A stretch of DNA of 64,000 nt from Mycteria americana. Lineage: Eukaryota > Chordata > Aves > Ciconiiformes > Ciconiidae. The DNA is taken from the NCBI RefSeq assembly GCF_035582795.1, contig NC_134368.1, forward strand, positions 36,330,501-36,394,500, written 5' to 3'. Below the pieces are notes generated by a model that was given only the letters and a program-made list of their open reading frames with translations, did not search any database and was not told where the DNA came from. The position numbers and the translations under genes are program-made. Of this stretch, positions 10,996 through 20,750 are shown one piece after another; the first letter of the stretch is position 1, and each line of letters starts with the position of its first letter.

Positions 10996-13900
10996 TGAAG
11001 ACTGAGGCAAAGTTGGGCAAGCAAACTGGATTTCTCCGCAAGAGGATGGGGATGTGTGGAGGGAGATAACAAAAATACTAAATACGGCTGCAAGATGTTA
11101 CCTGTTAGATAAGCACACACCCACACACATACCTTGCCATGAGGATGCATAAACCAGCAGATCCAATGAATGCAATCAACCCTGAACAGGATGAGTGAGG
11201 AATCACAAGACGCGGTTCATGTTCCCTGGGACAGGCAGGGCCAAGCGTGGCAGAGCGATGTAGTGCTGACCACTGGCCTCGGTGAGCTCTTGTGGCCTCC
11301 CATCACCACTCCCGCTTGTTTCTGAACACACGCAGGAAATGAGACAGTCTCTTCTTACATGTCCAGAGTAATATTAACTACCTCAGTATAGCCATCATCA
11401 AGCTGGGTATCCTGATTGGCAGTTTCAGAAAAGATGTCAAGCTCTTGCTGTGAAGGCAGAATTGCCCTCTCGCGCATCGTTGTCTCTGAAGTATACGCTC
11501 AGGTACAACAGCAATAGAGACAGCATTTCTATCCCCTGGGTGTATTGCATCTTTTCCACGTATAGGAAACATTTCTCAGAGTTGTTACTTGTCTCTTTGA
11601 AAAGCACTGTATTTGCTTGAAAAAGAAAAGTGGGTTTTGATTACTGAACAATAGTAAATGTGTTGAATCCTTTCTAAAGGACCTCTGATGTGTTACTTGT
11701 TTAGTCATTTGAGGAAAACATCACATTTGGTGACCCTGAGATCCCTGAGAAGATTGAGAAACGTTTGCTGACCTTGTGGTTTAGTTTGTGGCTAGGTTTT
11801 ATATTGGCACATGACTCTTAATGACCTGAGGAGTTACTAATACTAAAAAGGATGAAGTCTGGTGTATTGTGCTGAGGAGGGAATTAACAGGTTACAGCAG
11901 AAATTGTCACAGGTTACAGCAGAAATTTTTTGTTTATTAGTGAAACAGAAAGAGTAGGAAATAAAAATAAATGAGATAAAGTGTGAAATAAGCTATTGAA
12001 GGCAGTAAGAAAAATTAATACAAAGAGAAGCTGAGCAGACATTCAGCAGTACACAATTCCCAGCTCAAACAAAATTACTTATTTGGCCTTTCTAGCCTCC
12101 ATTTCTTCATACACATTCTTTCCTTAGAAACTGCTCACAGTGGCGTGTCACCTGGATAATTTAGTGGAAGTTTTGTCATTTTCATAGATGAAGGGGGAAA
12201 GTTAAATCAACGTCATGAGCCTTACTCTCATCTACAAACTATATCTGAGCCTAGTCTGGGTTTATTGGGGGGGGGGGGGCGCAAACAGAAACCAACAAAC
12301 AAAAAAACCCCAAGAAGTTATTTGTAGACTCAAGACTGAAAAGGGTTTTGGAAACACTGCAGACAGAGGAGACTGTTTAAAGATCTCTTCCTTACTTACT
12401 GATAATACTCAAAATGAAGAAAATGGCTCAGCCCATGTTTGCCGAATAAACTTTAAAAGCAATTATGTTACCAGTTCCTTTTTTGTGAGGTTCTGTACTA
12501 TCAAAAATACTCCATACTTAGTACAGCCTCTGATGATTTCAAATCAGATTAAGTCTTAGTGTTTTTCCATCAATTCTAATTGCAGGTTTCCACATTTCTT
12601 AAAGGGCCCATTGCCAAGTGCTCCACAGCATTACATCATGAAATTGCATCATCACTGTTTCAGTCAAGTTATATTCCAGTGATTTCAGTAGAGTATTAAC
12701 TAGAATATCGACTACACGCAAGAATCATATGCTTTTCCACTGTAAGCATTTTAACCTCTTCCATTCCCCCACACCCAGCACCCTACCCTACCCCACCCCT
12801 AGCTCATTCTCATCTAGCTTCATGCCAAAGACTATCAATCTCAATTCTTCCTATTAATTTCAACCATTTCCATGTTAACTTTCTTTACGCATTCTTTGAG
12901 CTTGTATGTATTTTTCTGCCTTTCTACACTTGGTAAGAACCGTACTGGCAGGATTTTAATACATGAAGCTTTACTGCATTCAATTCTTTTTGTAGTCCTT
13001 TTCCAGTTCAGTGATTTCAATTCAAAACATGTCCCCTCTCTTCCCCATATTTAAACAAAAGGAAAGCCAAAGAAAACATTCACTCAGACTGAGAAAACAG
13101 TCATAGAAGAGCATACAAGGGAATATTGAAAAGTGTTAAAATTGCTGTCGAGAAGGAAAAAAATAAACACAACAGCGCAATATTCAAAGGTGAGTATAAA
13201 AAAATACACAACCAGAAAGAGAGTTTTCTTTCTATTTTGAAACATTTTGCATGCCTTATTAAAGGAATGTGCTATTTCCCTCATTGTCATAGGAAGTATG
13301 ACTCCTGTATAGGAAAAAGCAAATTTAAGTATTAAGTAGACAGCCTGCATTTGGTCAGCACAGTGAGAACACTAGAGAAATGGGTGGACTGGAAGAAGTA
13401 TGAACTTCAGAGTTTGCTAAATAACAAAGCACTGTAACAGCATATATAAACAGGCAATAGCCTTGCAAGAAAAGAGTACCAGCTGACAATCTGAATGTGC
13501 AGGTATGTTCTGGCTTTTGGCAGAACTTTAATCCAATTGCAGGAGTATTTCCACTTCTACAGTTAATGCAAGTAAATGGTCTGTACCAGGCAGTGTCTGG
13601 AACTGTGCCCAGAAGGCAGGGCAGCAGCACGACACACTGTCATGACACTATAAAATGCTAGCGCCATGGAAATCCCTATTCTTAACATTTTAAATGCAGA
13701 CTTGGAGGAGGCAGAAGGCAGTCGCCAATAGAACAGTTCCTTCCCCTCAGCGCACAAGTATGCAGTAACACAAGAGTGCCTCATCTAGCAGCTTTGCTTG
13801 TTACTCACTGGACTGCTAACATTTTGGGACAATCTACATCAATCAGCTCTCAAAAGCACTTGTTAGGGACCAATATCCTGAAGAATCACAGGACAAAGAA

Positions 13901-14366
13901 ATGGACAGGGCAAGGAAACAGGTCATGTAGTAAGACATACAGTTTGAGGTAAGTGACCTCGCTCTATACTCACATGTAACAAGTTAGGCCCCTTAGTGTG
14001 ATCTACCACTAGAAGCACTGATTTAATAACACAGCGTTGGAGCCACTGATGACAAAGCTGAGTATTAACTCACTTACCTCAGCACCTTTGGTGTCAGACT
14101 ACAGACTTCAGAAAGTATCAGTTTCCAGTCAGAATTTATAGCCTTGAACCTTACCCACCCCCATCCCCCCAAGTTCAAAGTTAGCTCCCAATTAATCTTT
14201 AAAATCAAAATTAAGAGGTAGCATGCTTGAAACAGTCAGCTACAATATGCAATGTTGCACATTCCTACCCTAAAACACAGATGAGCCAATATTAATTCTC
14301 TTTTCTGCTTGCAAAGTTTCAAAGATAATTTTCTAATCAACCTGGAGAATGCTTTAACAATTAGAT
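10996..14366. other. Intergenic DNA, no gene recognised
   Basis: No exon or RNA gene could be supported. Around 11887-11927 a segment of about 20 bases (ACAGGTTACAGCAGAAATT) is present twice in tandem. A run of 13 G occupies 12267-12279. Short open frames at 13084-13784 lie on both strands and look like chance frames. Confidence 0.6.
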
Positions 14367-14855
14367 AATATACTATTCTACAGTGAGTAGAATAGTATAT
14401 TGTCTACCATTGTACCTTATATATATATATATACATATGATATGGAAGATACTATGGAATAATATACCATATTATGGTATATTATTCCACAGTATTCCAT
14501 ATTCCAAATAGAGTATTATTAGGAATAATAATATTATGTATAATAATATTACTAATAATATTAGTATTAGTAACTATAATAAATGAATAGTCTTAATTAG
14601 AGTATTATAATAAAGAAGAATTAATTATATAAAACAAATAATTATTCATTATTAATAATTATATGGTAATAGAATTATTGTTACACTTATTAATTATGAA
14701 TATTAATAATATAACCAATATTAATCAATACTATTATCAATAATAATTATAATGAATAATAATAACAATATGCTATTATATAACAGTATTCCATAGTAGT
14801 CCATATTCCAAATATGCTGTGGAATAATATACCATAGTATAGTATTCTACCATTG
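14367..14855. repeat. AT-rich block of nested palindromes
   Basis: The block is over 80 percent A+T and contains perfect hairpin-forming repeats. At 14367-14381 and 14387-14401 there are 15-base arms with a five-base spacer. At 14455-14469 and 14475-14489 there is a second, unrelated pair of 15-base arms, again with a five-base spacer, extending to 19 with one mismatch. The second arm sequence (TGGAATAATATACCA) returns at 14820-14834. A neighbouring motif, CAGTATTCCATA, occurs near both ends. The middle is a mixture of short ATT and TAA units. The block has the look of a palindromic AT-rich repeat or a degenerate non-autonomous element. No terminal duplication was found. Confidence 0.8.
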
Positions 14856-17800
14856 CCTCCTTTTCAGGCCATTTCATGTTGCAGGAGAAGAGAGTATTAA
14901 TATAGAGAAGAGTCCTAGGACATAGTTCCATTTCTACAGAGCATTTCTCCCTGTCCTAGCCATGTGGTGAATGGCATCTCACCTCAGAAACCCCGAAGCC
15001 AGAAGCAGCCTGTGCTGCACAAGAACTGTTACAGCAGCTCTCGCTGAAAGCAAAAAGTGTGCACTAAGGCAGTGCTGAATGAAGAACTAAAGAGCTGGCA
15101 CATTTCCCATCAATCTCTTACATCGCCTGCCCAAAACCAGTACTCGTAGGATGCAATTTACACAGTTATTTTAGGACTTACAACATGGAGGTAGAAGATG
15201 CCACAGATTGTAAGTGAGAAGAAACCACTGAAGTAAAAGACTTGTCACACAGATGCAGCAGGGAAAGAGCGCTGCAGATCACAACATAAAACATGATGAA
15301 ATTTCAGCACTCAAAATCATTCCTCTAAAAGACAGAAGGAACAACAGCCAAGTTCATTTGTAGTGCAGCATCACAACCAAGGGTCTGATGTAATGAAGAG
15401 CAGGGATCTCCTACCACAGGATGAGATGCAACATACTTATTGCCACACCAACTTTACTGTTGAGGAAGCGGAATTGTCCCACATGTTTACCCATAGGCAT
15501 ATCAGCAAGAGCTGTGTACTGAACATCAGCTGTCAAGGCAAGTTTGTGGGGAGAACTAAAGGACTGTATCAGCGCTGTGGGAGAGCAGCCCAAGAGGCTA
15601 GCAAATGTAACGGTGAAAGTGGCTCAGAGCATCACAGTGAAGAGGAGCCATGAGTTTCTTTTTTTCCTAGAGTGCCCAAGAACCATCAGCATCATAACTG
15701 TTCTCCAGGATAACGGAGGAACTCCGAAGGTCTCAAAATAATAAGCTTTACTATAAAGAACAGCACCAGACAGAATCTGCACCCACGTAATTGAATGCTG
15801 AGCATTCAAATGAGCAGCTGCTCCTACTCTCCATACTACTGCTTGCCACAGAAACACACTGCCACTTGGTTTACCTCATCCCTTTCTCCCTCAACTTTAA
15901 GATAGTTTCTACATTTCACCACTGAAATGCCTACTGGGACTGAGCAGAACAGAGTCTGCTTTTATTTATTTCATGCCACTCCTAGGCTTCTCTGCAGAAG
16001 AGAAAGGCACCAGAACATAAAGGATATCAGAAGCTGCTGCTTCACTGCCACAGGCACCACAGCTTACCTACTTTCCAGTACAGCTCTCCAAGGGCTTCCT
16101 CCAAGATTTGTGTCCAAGTCAGCCCCTTCCCAGGTGTGCTATCTGTGTCATCAGCCTCCCCAGCTGTTCCCTCTGATGGAAGAAAAACATGCAATACCCT
16201 GATGAAGAATTCTCCAGGTGGAGACAAGCGTTATGCCTTTTGCCCTCCCACTCCATTCTCTGCCAGGCACCCATACCAGCACACTCTCAGTACTTGATCC
16301 TGTTAGTGACTATCACATATTGCAGTCCCACCTGCCAGGCAGCCTCCATTCTCTTACCCAGAGAACCAGCTGAATTGCTAATTTCTTCTCATGCTTTCTA
16401 CATTTCCACCTATCTTTTCAGACGGGTGATGTGGATCCATTACCTCCCTCCGCTCATCTGGTGTCCCTTGCTGGGTAGCAGTAAGAGCTTCTCCACAAGG
16501 GAAGGCAAGCCAGGAACCAAGGGAAACCACAGCACAGTCCCACAGGATATGAGAGCAGCAGGCAGAGCCAGATGCTGACAACACGCTCAATTGGTAGCCC
16601 TAGACGGGGCAAAGAGATGAGTCGGGCCCAGCACCCATCCAGAGGACCCACGGTAGGATCAACAGGAGACAGGACCAAAGTCAAGACTACAACATCAATC
16701 CAAGCTCAGCCAGGAAACAAGGCCAGAGACAGGACTGGCAACAGGCACACCCACAATGTCACTCAAGCAAAGACAAATCAGCGCTCTTCTAAGACAGACC
16801 AGACAAGTTCTGTGTTTCTTTACATAATAAGGTAAATTCACCAAAAGCTCATTCAGATGTCTGCTAACTTTGCTGATTACAATGAAGTCAATCCTGATTT
16901 AAACGATTATAATAGGGGGTGACTGGCCCTAGCAATTTGCTTGTTCTCATACCTTGATCACTTCTATGCCACTTTCATGTAAAGCATAATTTAACTTCAC
17001 TTACTCTTTAAAAGTGAATATGTAGAAAAAAAGTGTAGAAAATGTGAGGAAAGAGAGACCAGTCCCAGAGGATGTAACAGATAGTGCCAGAAAAACTGCC
17101 TCTAAGGCTGTCTGACTGACTCCGAATGCTGATCGGTGTGAACTAGCCTGATCTTGTCAGAGCTGCTCCACTGCAGTTTTCACAGCCTGCTTATTTGGGT
17201 GGCATCTTGAAGTCCCTAACTCTCCAAAATGTGAGTCAACACCTGTAAAATCTTAAAGAGCAGCATGTTTTCTAGGATGAGTATCTCTGTCAAGGTGAGA
17301 GGACAGCCTGGGGGGAATGGGAAGGTAGTCCTGGCTGGAGCCTGACCCATGTGCTGATGCTCAGTTCCTGCTCTCCAGGAAGCAAAGCTGGCACACGGAG
17401 CAATAGCACAAGGCTTCGCAATGTATCCTCGCCCTTGGTGGTGCTTGGGTCACCCTTAGCTCTTATAGGGTTTTCTGATAGGACCTCTCCAGTTCCTTTT
17501 TCAGGAAGCATTCCCTTCCCTAAGCATTGCTCTCACCAGCACAAGCAGCCTTTGTGCTCAGTGTACACTCTTGTCACAAGACTGAAGTGGGACTGAGTGA
17601 TGTCTCCATTCCCCCGTGGGTCTAAATTGCAAATGTGTGGCTGAACATCCCAGCAATGAGACAAAGCACAGCAGTCCCCTCATGGACCAGATTCCCTTTC
17701 TTTGAAGCAAAATCCTGGGCTGATCTTCATCGACCACTCTACCTTCTGGTTAAAAATATCTGACCTTGTGAAACTTCACAGCTCTCTCTGGGCAGCCCCT

Positions 17801-17949
17801 CCCTGTCCAGTGAAACACCCGATGAGGTCTGCTGAGGACCAGGCAGTTCCGCCTGACTCCACTTGTGCCCGCCCTTGATCTGATGGCCCCCTGATACTGG
17901 CTCCCCCTAATTTTAATCTTCCACAGCTTGATAACCTATTTGTAACGCA
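14856..17949. other. Intergenic DNA of intermediate GC, no gene recognised
   Basis: Base composition rises from AT-rich to balanced. Several overlapping open frames occur on both strands (for example 15363-15653, 16189-16578 and 16572-16835), which argues against any one being coding. I see no clear splice-site series, promoter or known domain. The tract ends where the MTNR1A CpG island begins. Confidence 0.55.
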
Positions 17950-18426
17950 CCTACAAGGACACACGTTCGTTTTTTTCTCTCTGCAGGACCACCTCCAAGA
18001 GGGGGGACGACGGGGGGACGGGACAGGGTGTGGTCACCTCCCCCCCTGCCCAGGGGCTGCCGCGGTGAGGGGGGGACCTGCTGCAGCCTCCCCCCTCGTG
18101 CGGCTGCTGCTCTCCTTCTCCAGTGGTGGGCTTGGCTCTCCTCGGGGCAGCTGGGGGGACCGCTCTCCAGTGCCCACACAGCTCCTCGGGCCTGCGGTTT
18201 ATCGCGGCGGGGGGTGTGTGTGCCTGGGGAAGACACGACACGCTGCCGGAATATTGAGCACTTTTAAAGGCAGTAAGCGATCTAGTGAATCAGCGCTCCA
18301 CCACGGAAAAAATGCTCTCATGCAGCAGCGGGAGGCTGAGCCGCTGTGCTCCGCCGCCCGCGGTGCTGCAAGAAAGCCCCGGGTGAATCGGGAGCTCGGG
18401 GTTTCCCTTACACCCACCGCCGTTAC

Positions 18427-18466
18427 AGCCCAGCCCAGCCCAGCCCAGCCCAGCCCAGCCAGCCGT
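18427..18466 (+). repeat. (CAGCC)n short tandem repeat
   Basis: About seven consecutive CAGCC units lie inside the CpG island, roughly 1.8 kb upstream of the MTNR1A start codon. It is directly preceded by the 17-base segment at 18410-18426, which recurs with one mismatch at 18722-18738. Confidence 0.85.
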
Positions 18467-18734
18467 GCGGGCTGGGACGGCGGGGCTGGCCGGGGCGGGG
18501 AGCGCCGCCGCCGCCCTGCTTCTCCGCGCCTCTCCGCGGCAGCGCTGGAGGCGGCGGCGGGCCGGCTGCCCCGGCGGGCCCGAAGAGGGGGTTCAGCCCT
18601 GGGGGGAAAGCGCGGCCGTCGGCAGCACCGCGGGGTACGGGCAGCCGCTGCCGCTTTCGCCGAGGTCCCCGCGGCAAGGGCCGGACCCGGCCGCGCTGCC
18701 AAGGGCCGCGGTTTTCTTCTCACACCCGCCGCCG

Positions 18735-18742
18735 TTACGTAA
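18735..18742. promoter_or_regulatory. D-box type palindrome TTACGTAA (PAR bZIP / NFIL3 site)
   Basis: TTACGTAA is the perfect palindromic consensus for PAR bZIP factors (DBP, HLF, TEF) and the repressor NFIL3/E4BP4, which take part in circadian output. It is about 1.3 kb upstream of the TATA-like box. It overlaps by two bases an inverted pair, AACCGTT (18741-18747) and AACGGTT (18754-18760), each containing a MYB-type core. Function in this promoter is inferred from the motif alone. Confidence 0.5.
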
Positions 18743-19525
18743 CCGTTGGTCATAACGGTTTTTAACCCCTCGTAACGATGGCTTTAATTATTCATCACCA
18801 AGGACTGCCATTACAAGTGTAACACCGCAACCGCCGGGCGGCTGAGCGCAGGTTGCGGTCGTGACGTGGCGGCGGCAGCAGCAGGACACTCTCCCGCCCC
18901 GCGCAGAGCCGCGCAGTGCCGCGCAGAGCTGCTGCCTGCGCCCCGCGGAGCCTGCGCCGCCCCAAGAGGAGCCCCGCGCTCCCACTGCGGACTCCCCCCC
19001 CGCCCCCCGAGGTTTCGGGTACCCCCGAGTCGCAGTACCCCAGTAAGCGTTTCGGGCGGGACCACCGTGCGCGGGGGTCGCCCGTGGTCGCCAGCGCCGG
19101 CCGCAGCCGTGCGCTTAGCGGAGCACAGCGTGAATTGCCATCGCGCTCGCAGCCTCCGGTACCCTGAATGGGAGAGTAATTCCTGTGCCCGGCTTGCTCA
19201 GATGGTTTAAACAGCTTTATACCACGCAAGCGAGAAGATCGAGTGCCGTTATTGCAGTCAGAAGATAGTGATTTTTTTTTTTTTTTACCGGCACACCCAC
19301 CGTACGAGGGGGTTTGGGGGTACCCCATTCACTCAACCGGTTCCTCCTCACGGCTGGGCAATGGCTGCCCGTTCCCCCCGCGCTGCTTTTGGGTAACGGC
19401 GGGGCCAGACCCCACCGGGCTCGTAGCTGCGGCGTGCGGCTCGCCCGCGCTGCCGAGCGGGTGGGGGGAGGCGGGGGGGCTGCCGGGGCGGTGTGTCTCC
19501 CCCCGCCGCCCCCGTGCAGCGGCGG

Positions 19526-19531
19526 CACGTG
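19526..19531. promoter_or_regulatory. E-box CACGTG, distal
   Basis: This canonical CACGTG lies about 500 bases upstream of the TATA-like box inside the CpG island. CLOCK/BMAL1, USF and MYC-family proteins recognise this hexamer. A CG-rich island will contain some by chance. Confidence 0.4.
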
Positions 19532-19743
19532 GTGCTCCCGGGACGCGGGCCCTCAGACGCCCGCCCGCCCGCAGCGAGCGCGGCTTCGCGAGGAGCTTTT
19601 TATAGCAGCACCGACCCGCTCCCCGACGGGGGTTTCTCGCCGCGCTCACGTTACTGTGCGGGTGCGCTGTCAAAAAAAGACGGGGGAGGAGGGGAGGGGA
19701 GCTCAGCGCGCGCCTAATTAAGAGACGGCGTGAACCAGGCGAG

Positions 19744-19753
19744 CTAAAAATAG
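19744..19753. promoter_or_regulatory. MEF2-type site CTAAAAATAG
   Basis: This is an exact match to the MEF2 consensus YTAWWWWTAR, standing out as an AT-rich decamer in GC-rich DNA about 290 bases upstream of the TATA-like box. A second exact match (20718-20727) and a near match (20696-20705) lie just downstream of exon 1. Confidence 0.5.
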
Positions 19754-19946
19754 CCCCGAGCGCTGCGAACCACGTAACCGCAGACGGCAAAACCGGCGGA
19801 TCCCGCTCGCGCCTCCGCCGCTGAACGGAGCGGCCGGCAATGAATGGGCGGCGGGCGCATGAATGGGGCGCGCGGGGCGCGGGCGCCGCGGGGGGGCGCT
19901 GTGGCGCTGCGCCGCCGCCGCGCGGCAGCTGGAACCGCCGGCCGCG

Positions 19947-19952
19947 CACGTG
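19947..19952. promoter_or_regulatory. E-box CACGTG, proximal
   Basis: This CACGTG lies 81 bases upstream of the TATA-like box and six bases before an EGR1-type site. Its proximal position makes it the better of the two E-boxes as a candidate clock-responsive element. This is motif evidence only. Confidence 0.5.
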
Positions 19953-19957
19953 CCGGC

Positions 19958-19966
19958 GCGGGGGCG
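19958..19966 (+). promoter_or_regulatory. EGR1-type site GCGGGGGCG
   Basis: The nonamer matches the EGR1 consensus GCGKGGGCG. In the rat pituitary MT1 promoter, EGR1 is known to repress PITX1-driven expression. The presence of such a site close to the proximal E-box is compatible with similar control here, but GC-rich islands often contain matches. Confidence 0.45.
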
Positions 19967-20032
19967 GCTCGGTGTCACCTGGCGGCAGCGGTGGCGGCGG
20001 CGGCGGCGGGCGGGGCGGAGGCGCGCGGAGGC

Positions 20033-20039
20033 TATAAGA
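20033..20039 (+). promoter_or_regulatory. TATA-like box of MTNR1A
   Basis: TATAAGA sits in an otherwise very GC-rich stretch, 244 bases before the receptor start codon. A start of transcription about 30 bases downstream would fall near 20063. That would give a 5' UTR of about 215 bases containing one upstream ATG in a strong context. Confidence 0.6.
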
Positions 20040-20099
20040 GCGTCCCGCCGCGGCACATGCACACTTCGGGGAAACTTCCTAGCCGCAGCGGCCGCGGCC

Positions 20100-20147
20100 A
20101 TGGCCGTGGGAGGGGCGCCCGCTCCCGCCAGCCCCGCTCCGCCCTAG
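20100..20147 (+). other. Upstream ORF, 15 codons, strong start context
   Basis: The ATG at 20100 has the context GCGGCCATGG, with G at -3 and G at +4, close to the optimal vertebrate initiation context. The frame runs 15 codons, mostly Ala, Pro and Gly, and ends in TAG at 20145-20147, 129 bases before the MTNR1A start codon. No other ATG occurs between them. If included in the mRNA it should reduce receptor translation, with reinitiation or leaky scanning needed to reach 20277. Translation is inferred. Confidence 0.55.
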
Positions 20148-20276
20148 GGCGGGCAGCCCCGCGGCGGAGGGCGGCCGCGACCCCCGCCCCGACCCCACCC
20201 GCCCCCGCGGCGGGCAGCGCCGGCGGGCGCGCCCGCTCCGCCGGCACCCGGCTCTGCCCTGGGAGGCGGCGGCAGG

Positions 20277-20469
20277 ATGAGAGTGAACGGGAGCGATCTG
20301 AACAGCTCCGTCCTCCCGCGGGACCCGCCGGCCGAGGGCGCCCCGCGCCGCCCGCCCTGGGTGACCGCCACCTTGGCCGCCATCCTCATCTTCACCATCG
20401 TGGTGGACCTGCTGGGCAACCTCCTGGTCATCCTCTCCGTCTACCGCAACAAGAAGCTGCGGAACGCGG
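20277..20469 (+). CDS. MTNR1A: Melatonin receptor 1A, first coding exon (partial)
   Basis: This exon encodes the N terminus, first transmembrane helix and start of the first intracellular loop of melatonin receptor MT1/Mel1a. MT1 is a plasma-membrane class A G-protein-coupled receptor that mainly couples to Gi and lowers cAMP in response to melatonin. The 64 complete codons carry two N-glycosylation sequons (Asn4 and Asn9), a proline/arginine-rich segment (14-27) and TM1 at about 28-53, with the conserved Gly47-Asn48 pair (Asn1.50). The loop sequence YRNKKLRNAG is identical across vertebrate MT1. The start is chosen because length and sequence fit the family and the codon has A at -3. The exon ends in phase 1 at G20469, just before the donor GTAAGG. 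That is the position of the single known coding intron of melatonin receptors. Exon 2, with TM2-TM7, is absent from the window. Expression is probably governed by the upstream CpG-island promoter. Confidence 0.97.
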
Positions 20470-20475
20470 GTAAGG
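20470..20475 (+). other. Splice donor of MTNR1A intron 1
   Basis: GTAAGG follows the last exon base, close to the GTRAGT consensus. The split glycine codon (G|GN) agrees with the known exon junction between the first intracellular loop and TM2. Confidence 0.9.
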
Positions 20476-20695
20476 GGCGGCGGGGGGGCCGGGGTGGGGG
20501 TGGGGTGGGGCGGCGGCTGCGGGGCGGCAGCGCCCTGGCCCCTTCGTCCGCCGGCAGAACTTTGCCCGGGCGCGCAACTCCAGGGCCCGGCGCCCTTTGC
20601 CTGCACCCCCAGCTAGCGGGTACAGGCTGTGACAGGCGCCAAGGGCTGCACCTCTCGCACCGAGCCGGGGATCGAGCGGGTAAGGGTATTTTTAG

Positions 20696-20727
20696 CGCCC
20701 GCCACCGAATCGTGGTGCTATTTTTAG
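20696..20727 (+). promoter_or_regulatory. Paired MEF2-like decamers at the start of intron 1
   Basis: GTATTTTTAG at 20696-20705 and CTATTTTTAG at 20718-20727 are 22 bases apart, about two helical turns. The second matches the MEF2 consensus exactly and the first differs at one edge base. They lie within the island's downstream shoulder, about 230 bases after the splice donor. Confidence 0.4.
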
Positions 20728-20750
20728 CTCTCGACAGTTCCCACCTAGCA

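Larger units (their letters stand above)
17950..20750. promoter_or_regulatory. CpG island spanning the MTNR1A promoter and exon 1
   Basis: From about 17.95 kb the sequence switches to very GC-rich DNA dense in CpG. It stays so, with short AT-richer breaks near 18.2-18.3, 18.75-18.8 and 19.2-19.3 kb, through the first exon and the beginning of the intron. Islands of this type mark promoters of vertebrate genes. Many long open frames appear on both strands here (up to 225 codons) because stop codons are rare in GC-rich DNA. None has a recognisable product except exon 1 of MTNR1A. Confidence 0.9.

Noticed and set aside
18065..20473. Long open frames on both strands around the promoter (up to 225 codons)
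   Set aside because: They overlap in several frames on both strands, are dominated by Arg, Ala, Pro and Gly, and result from the scarcity of stop codons in a CpG island. Only 20277-20469 matches a known protein.
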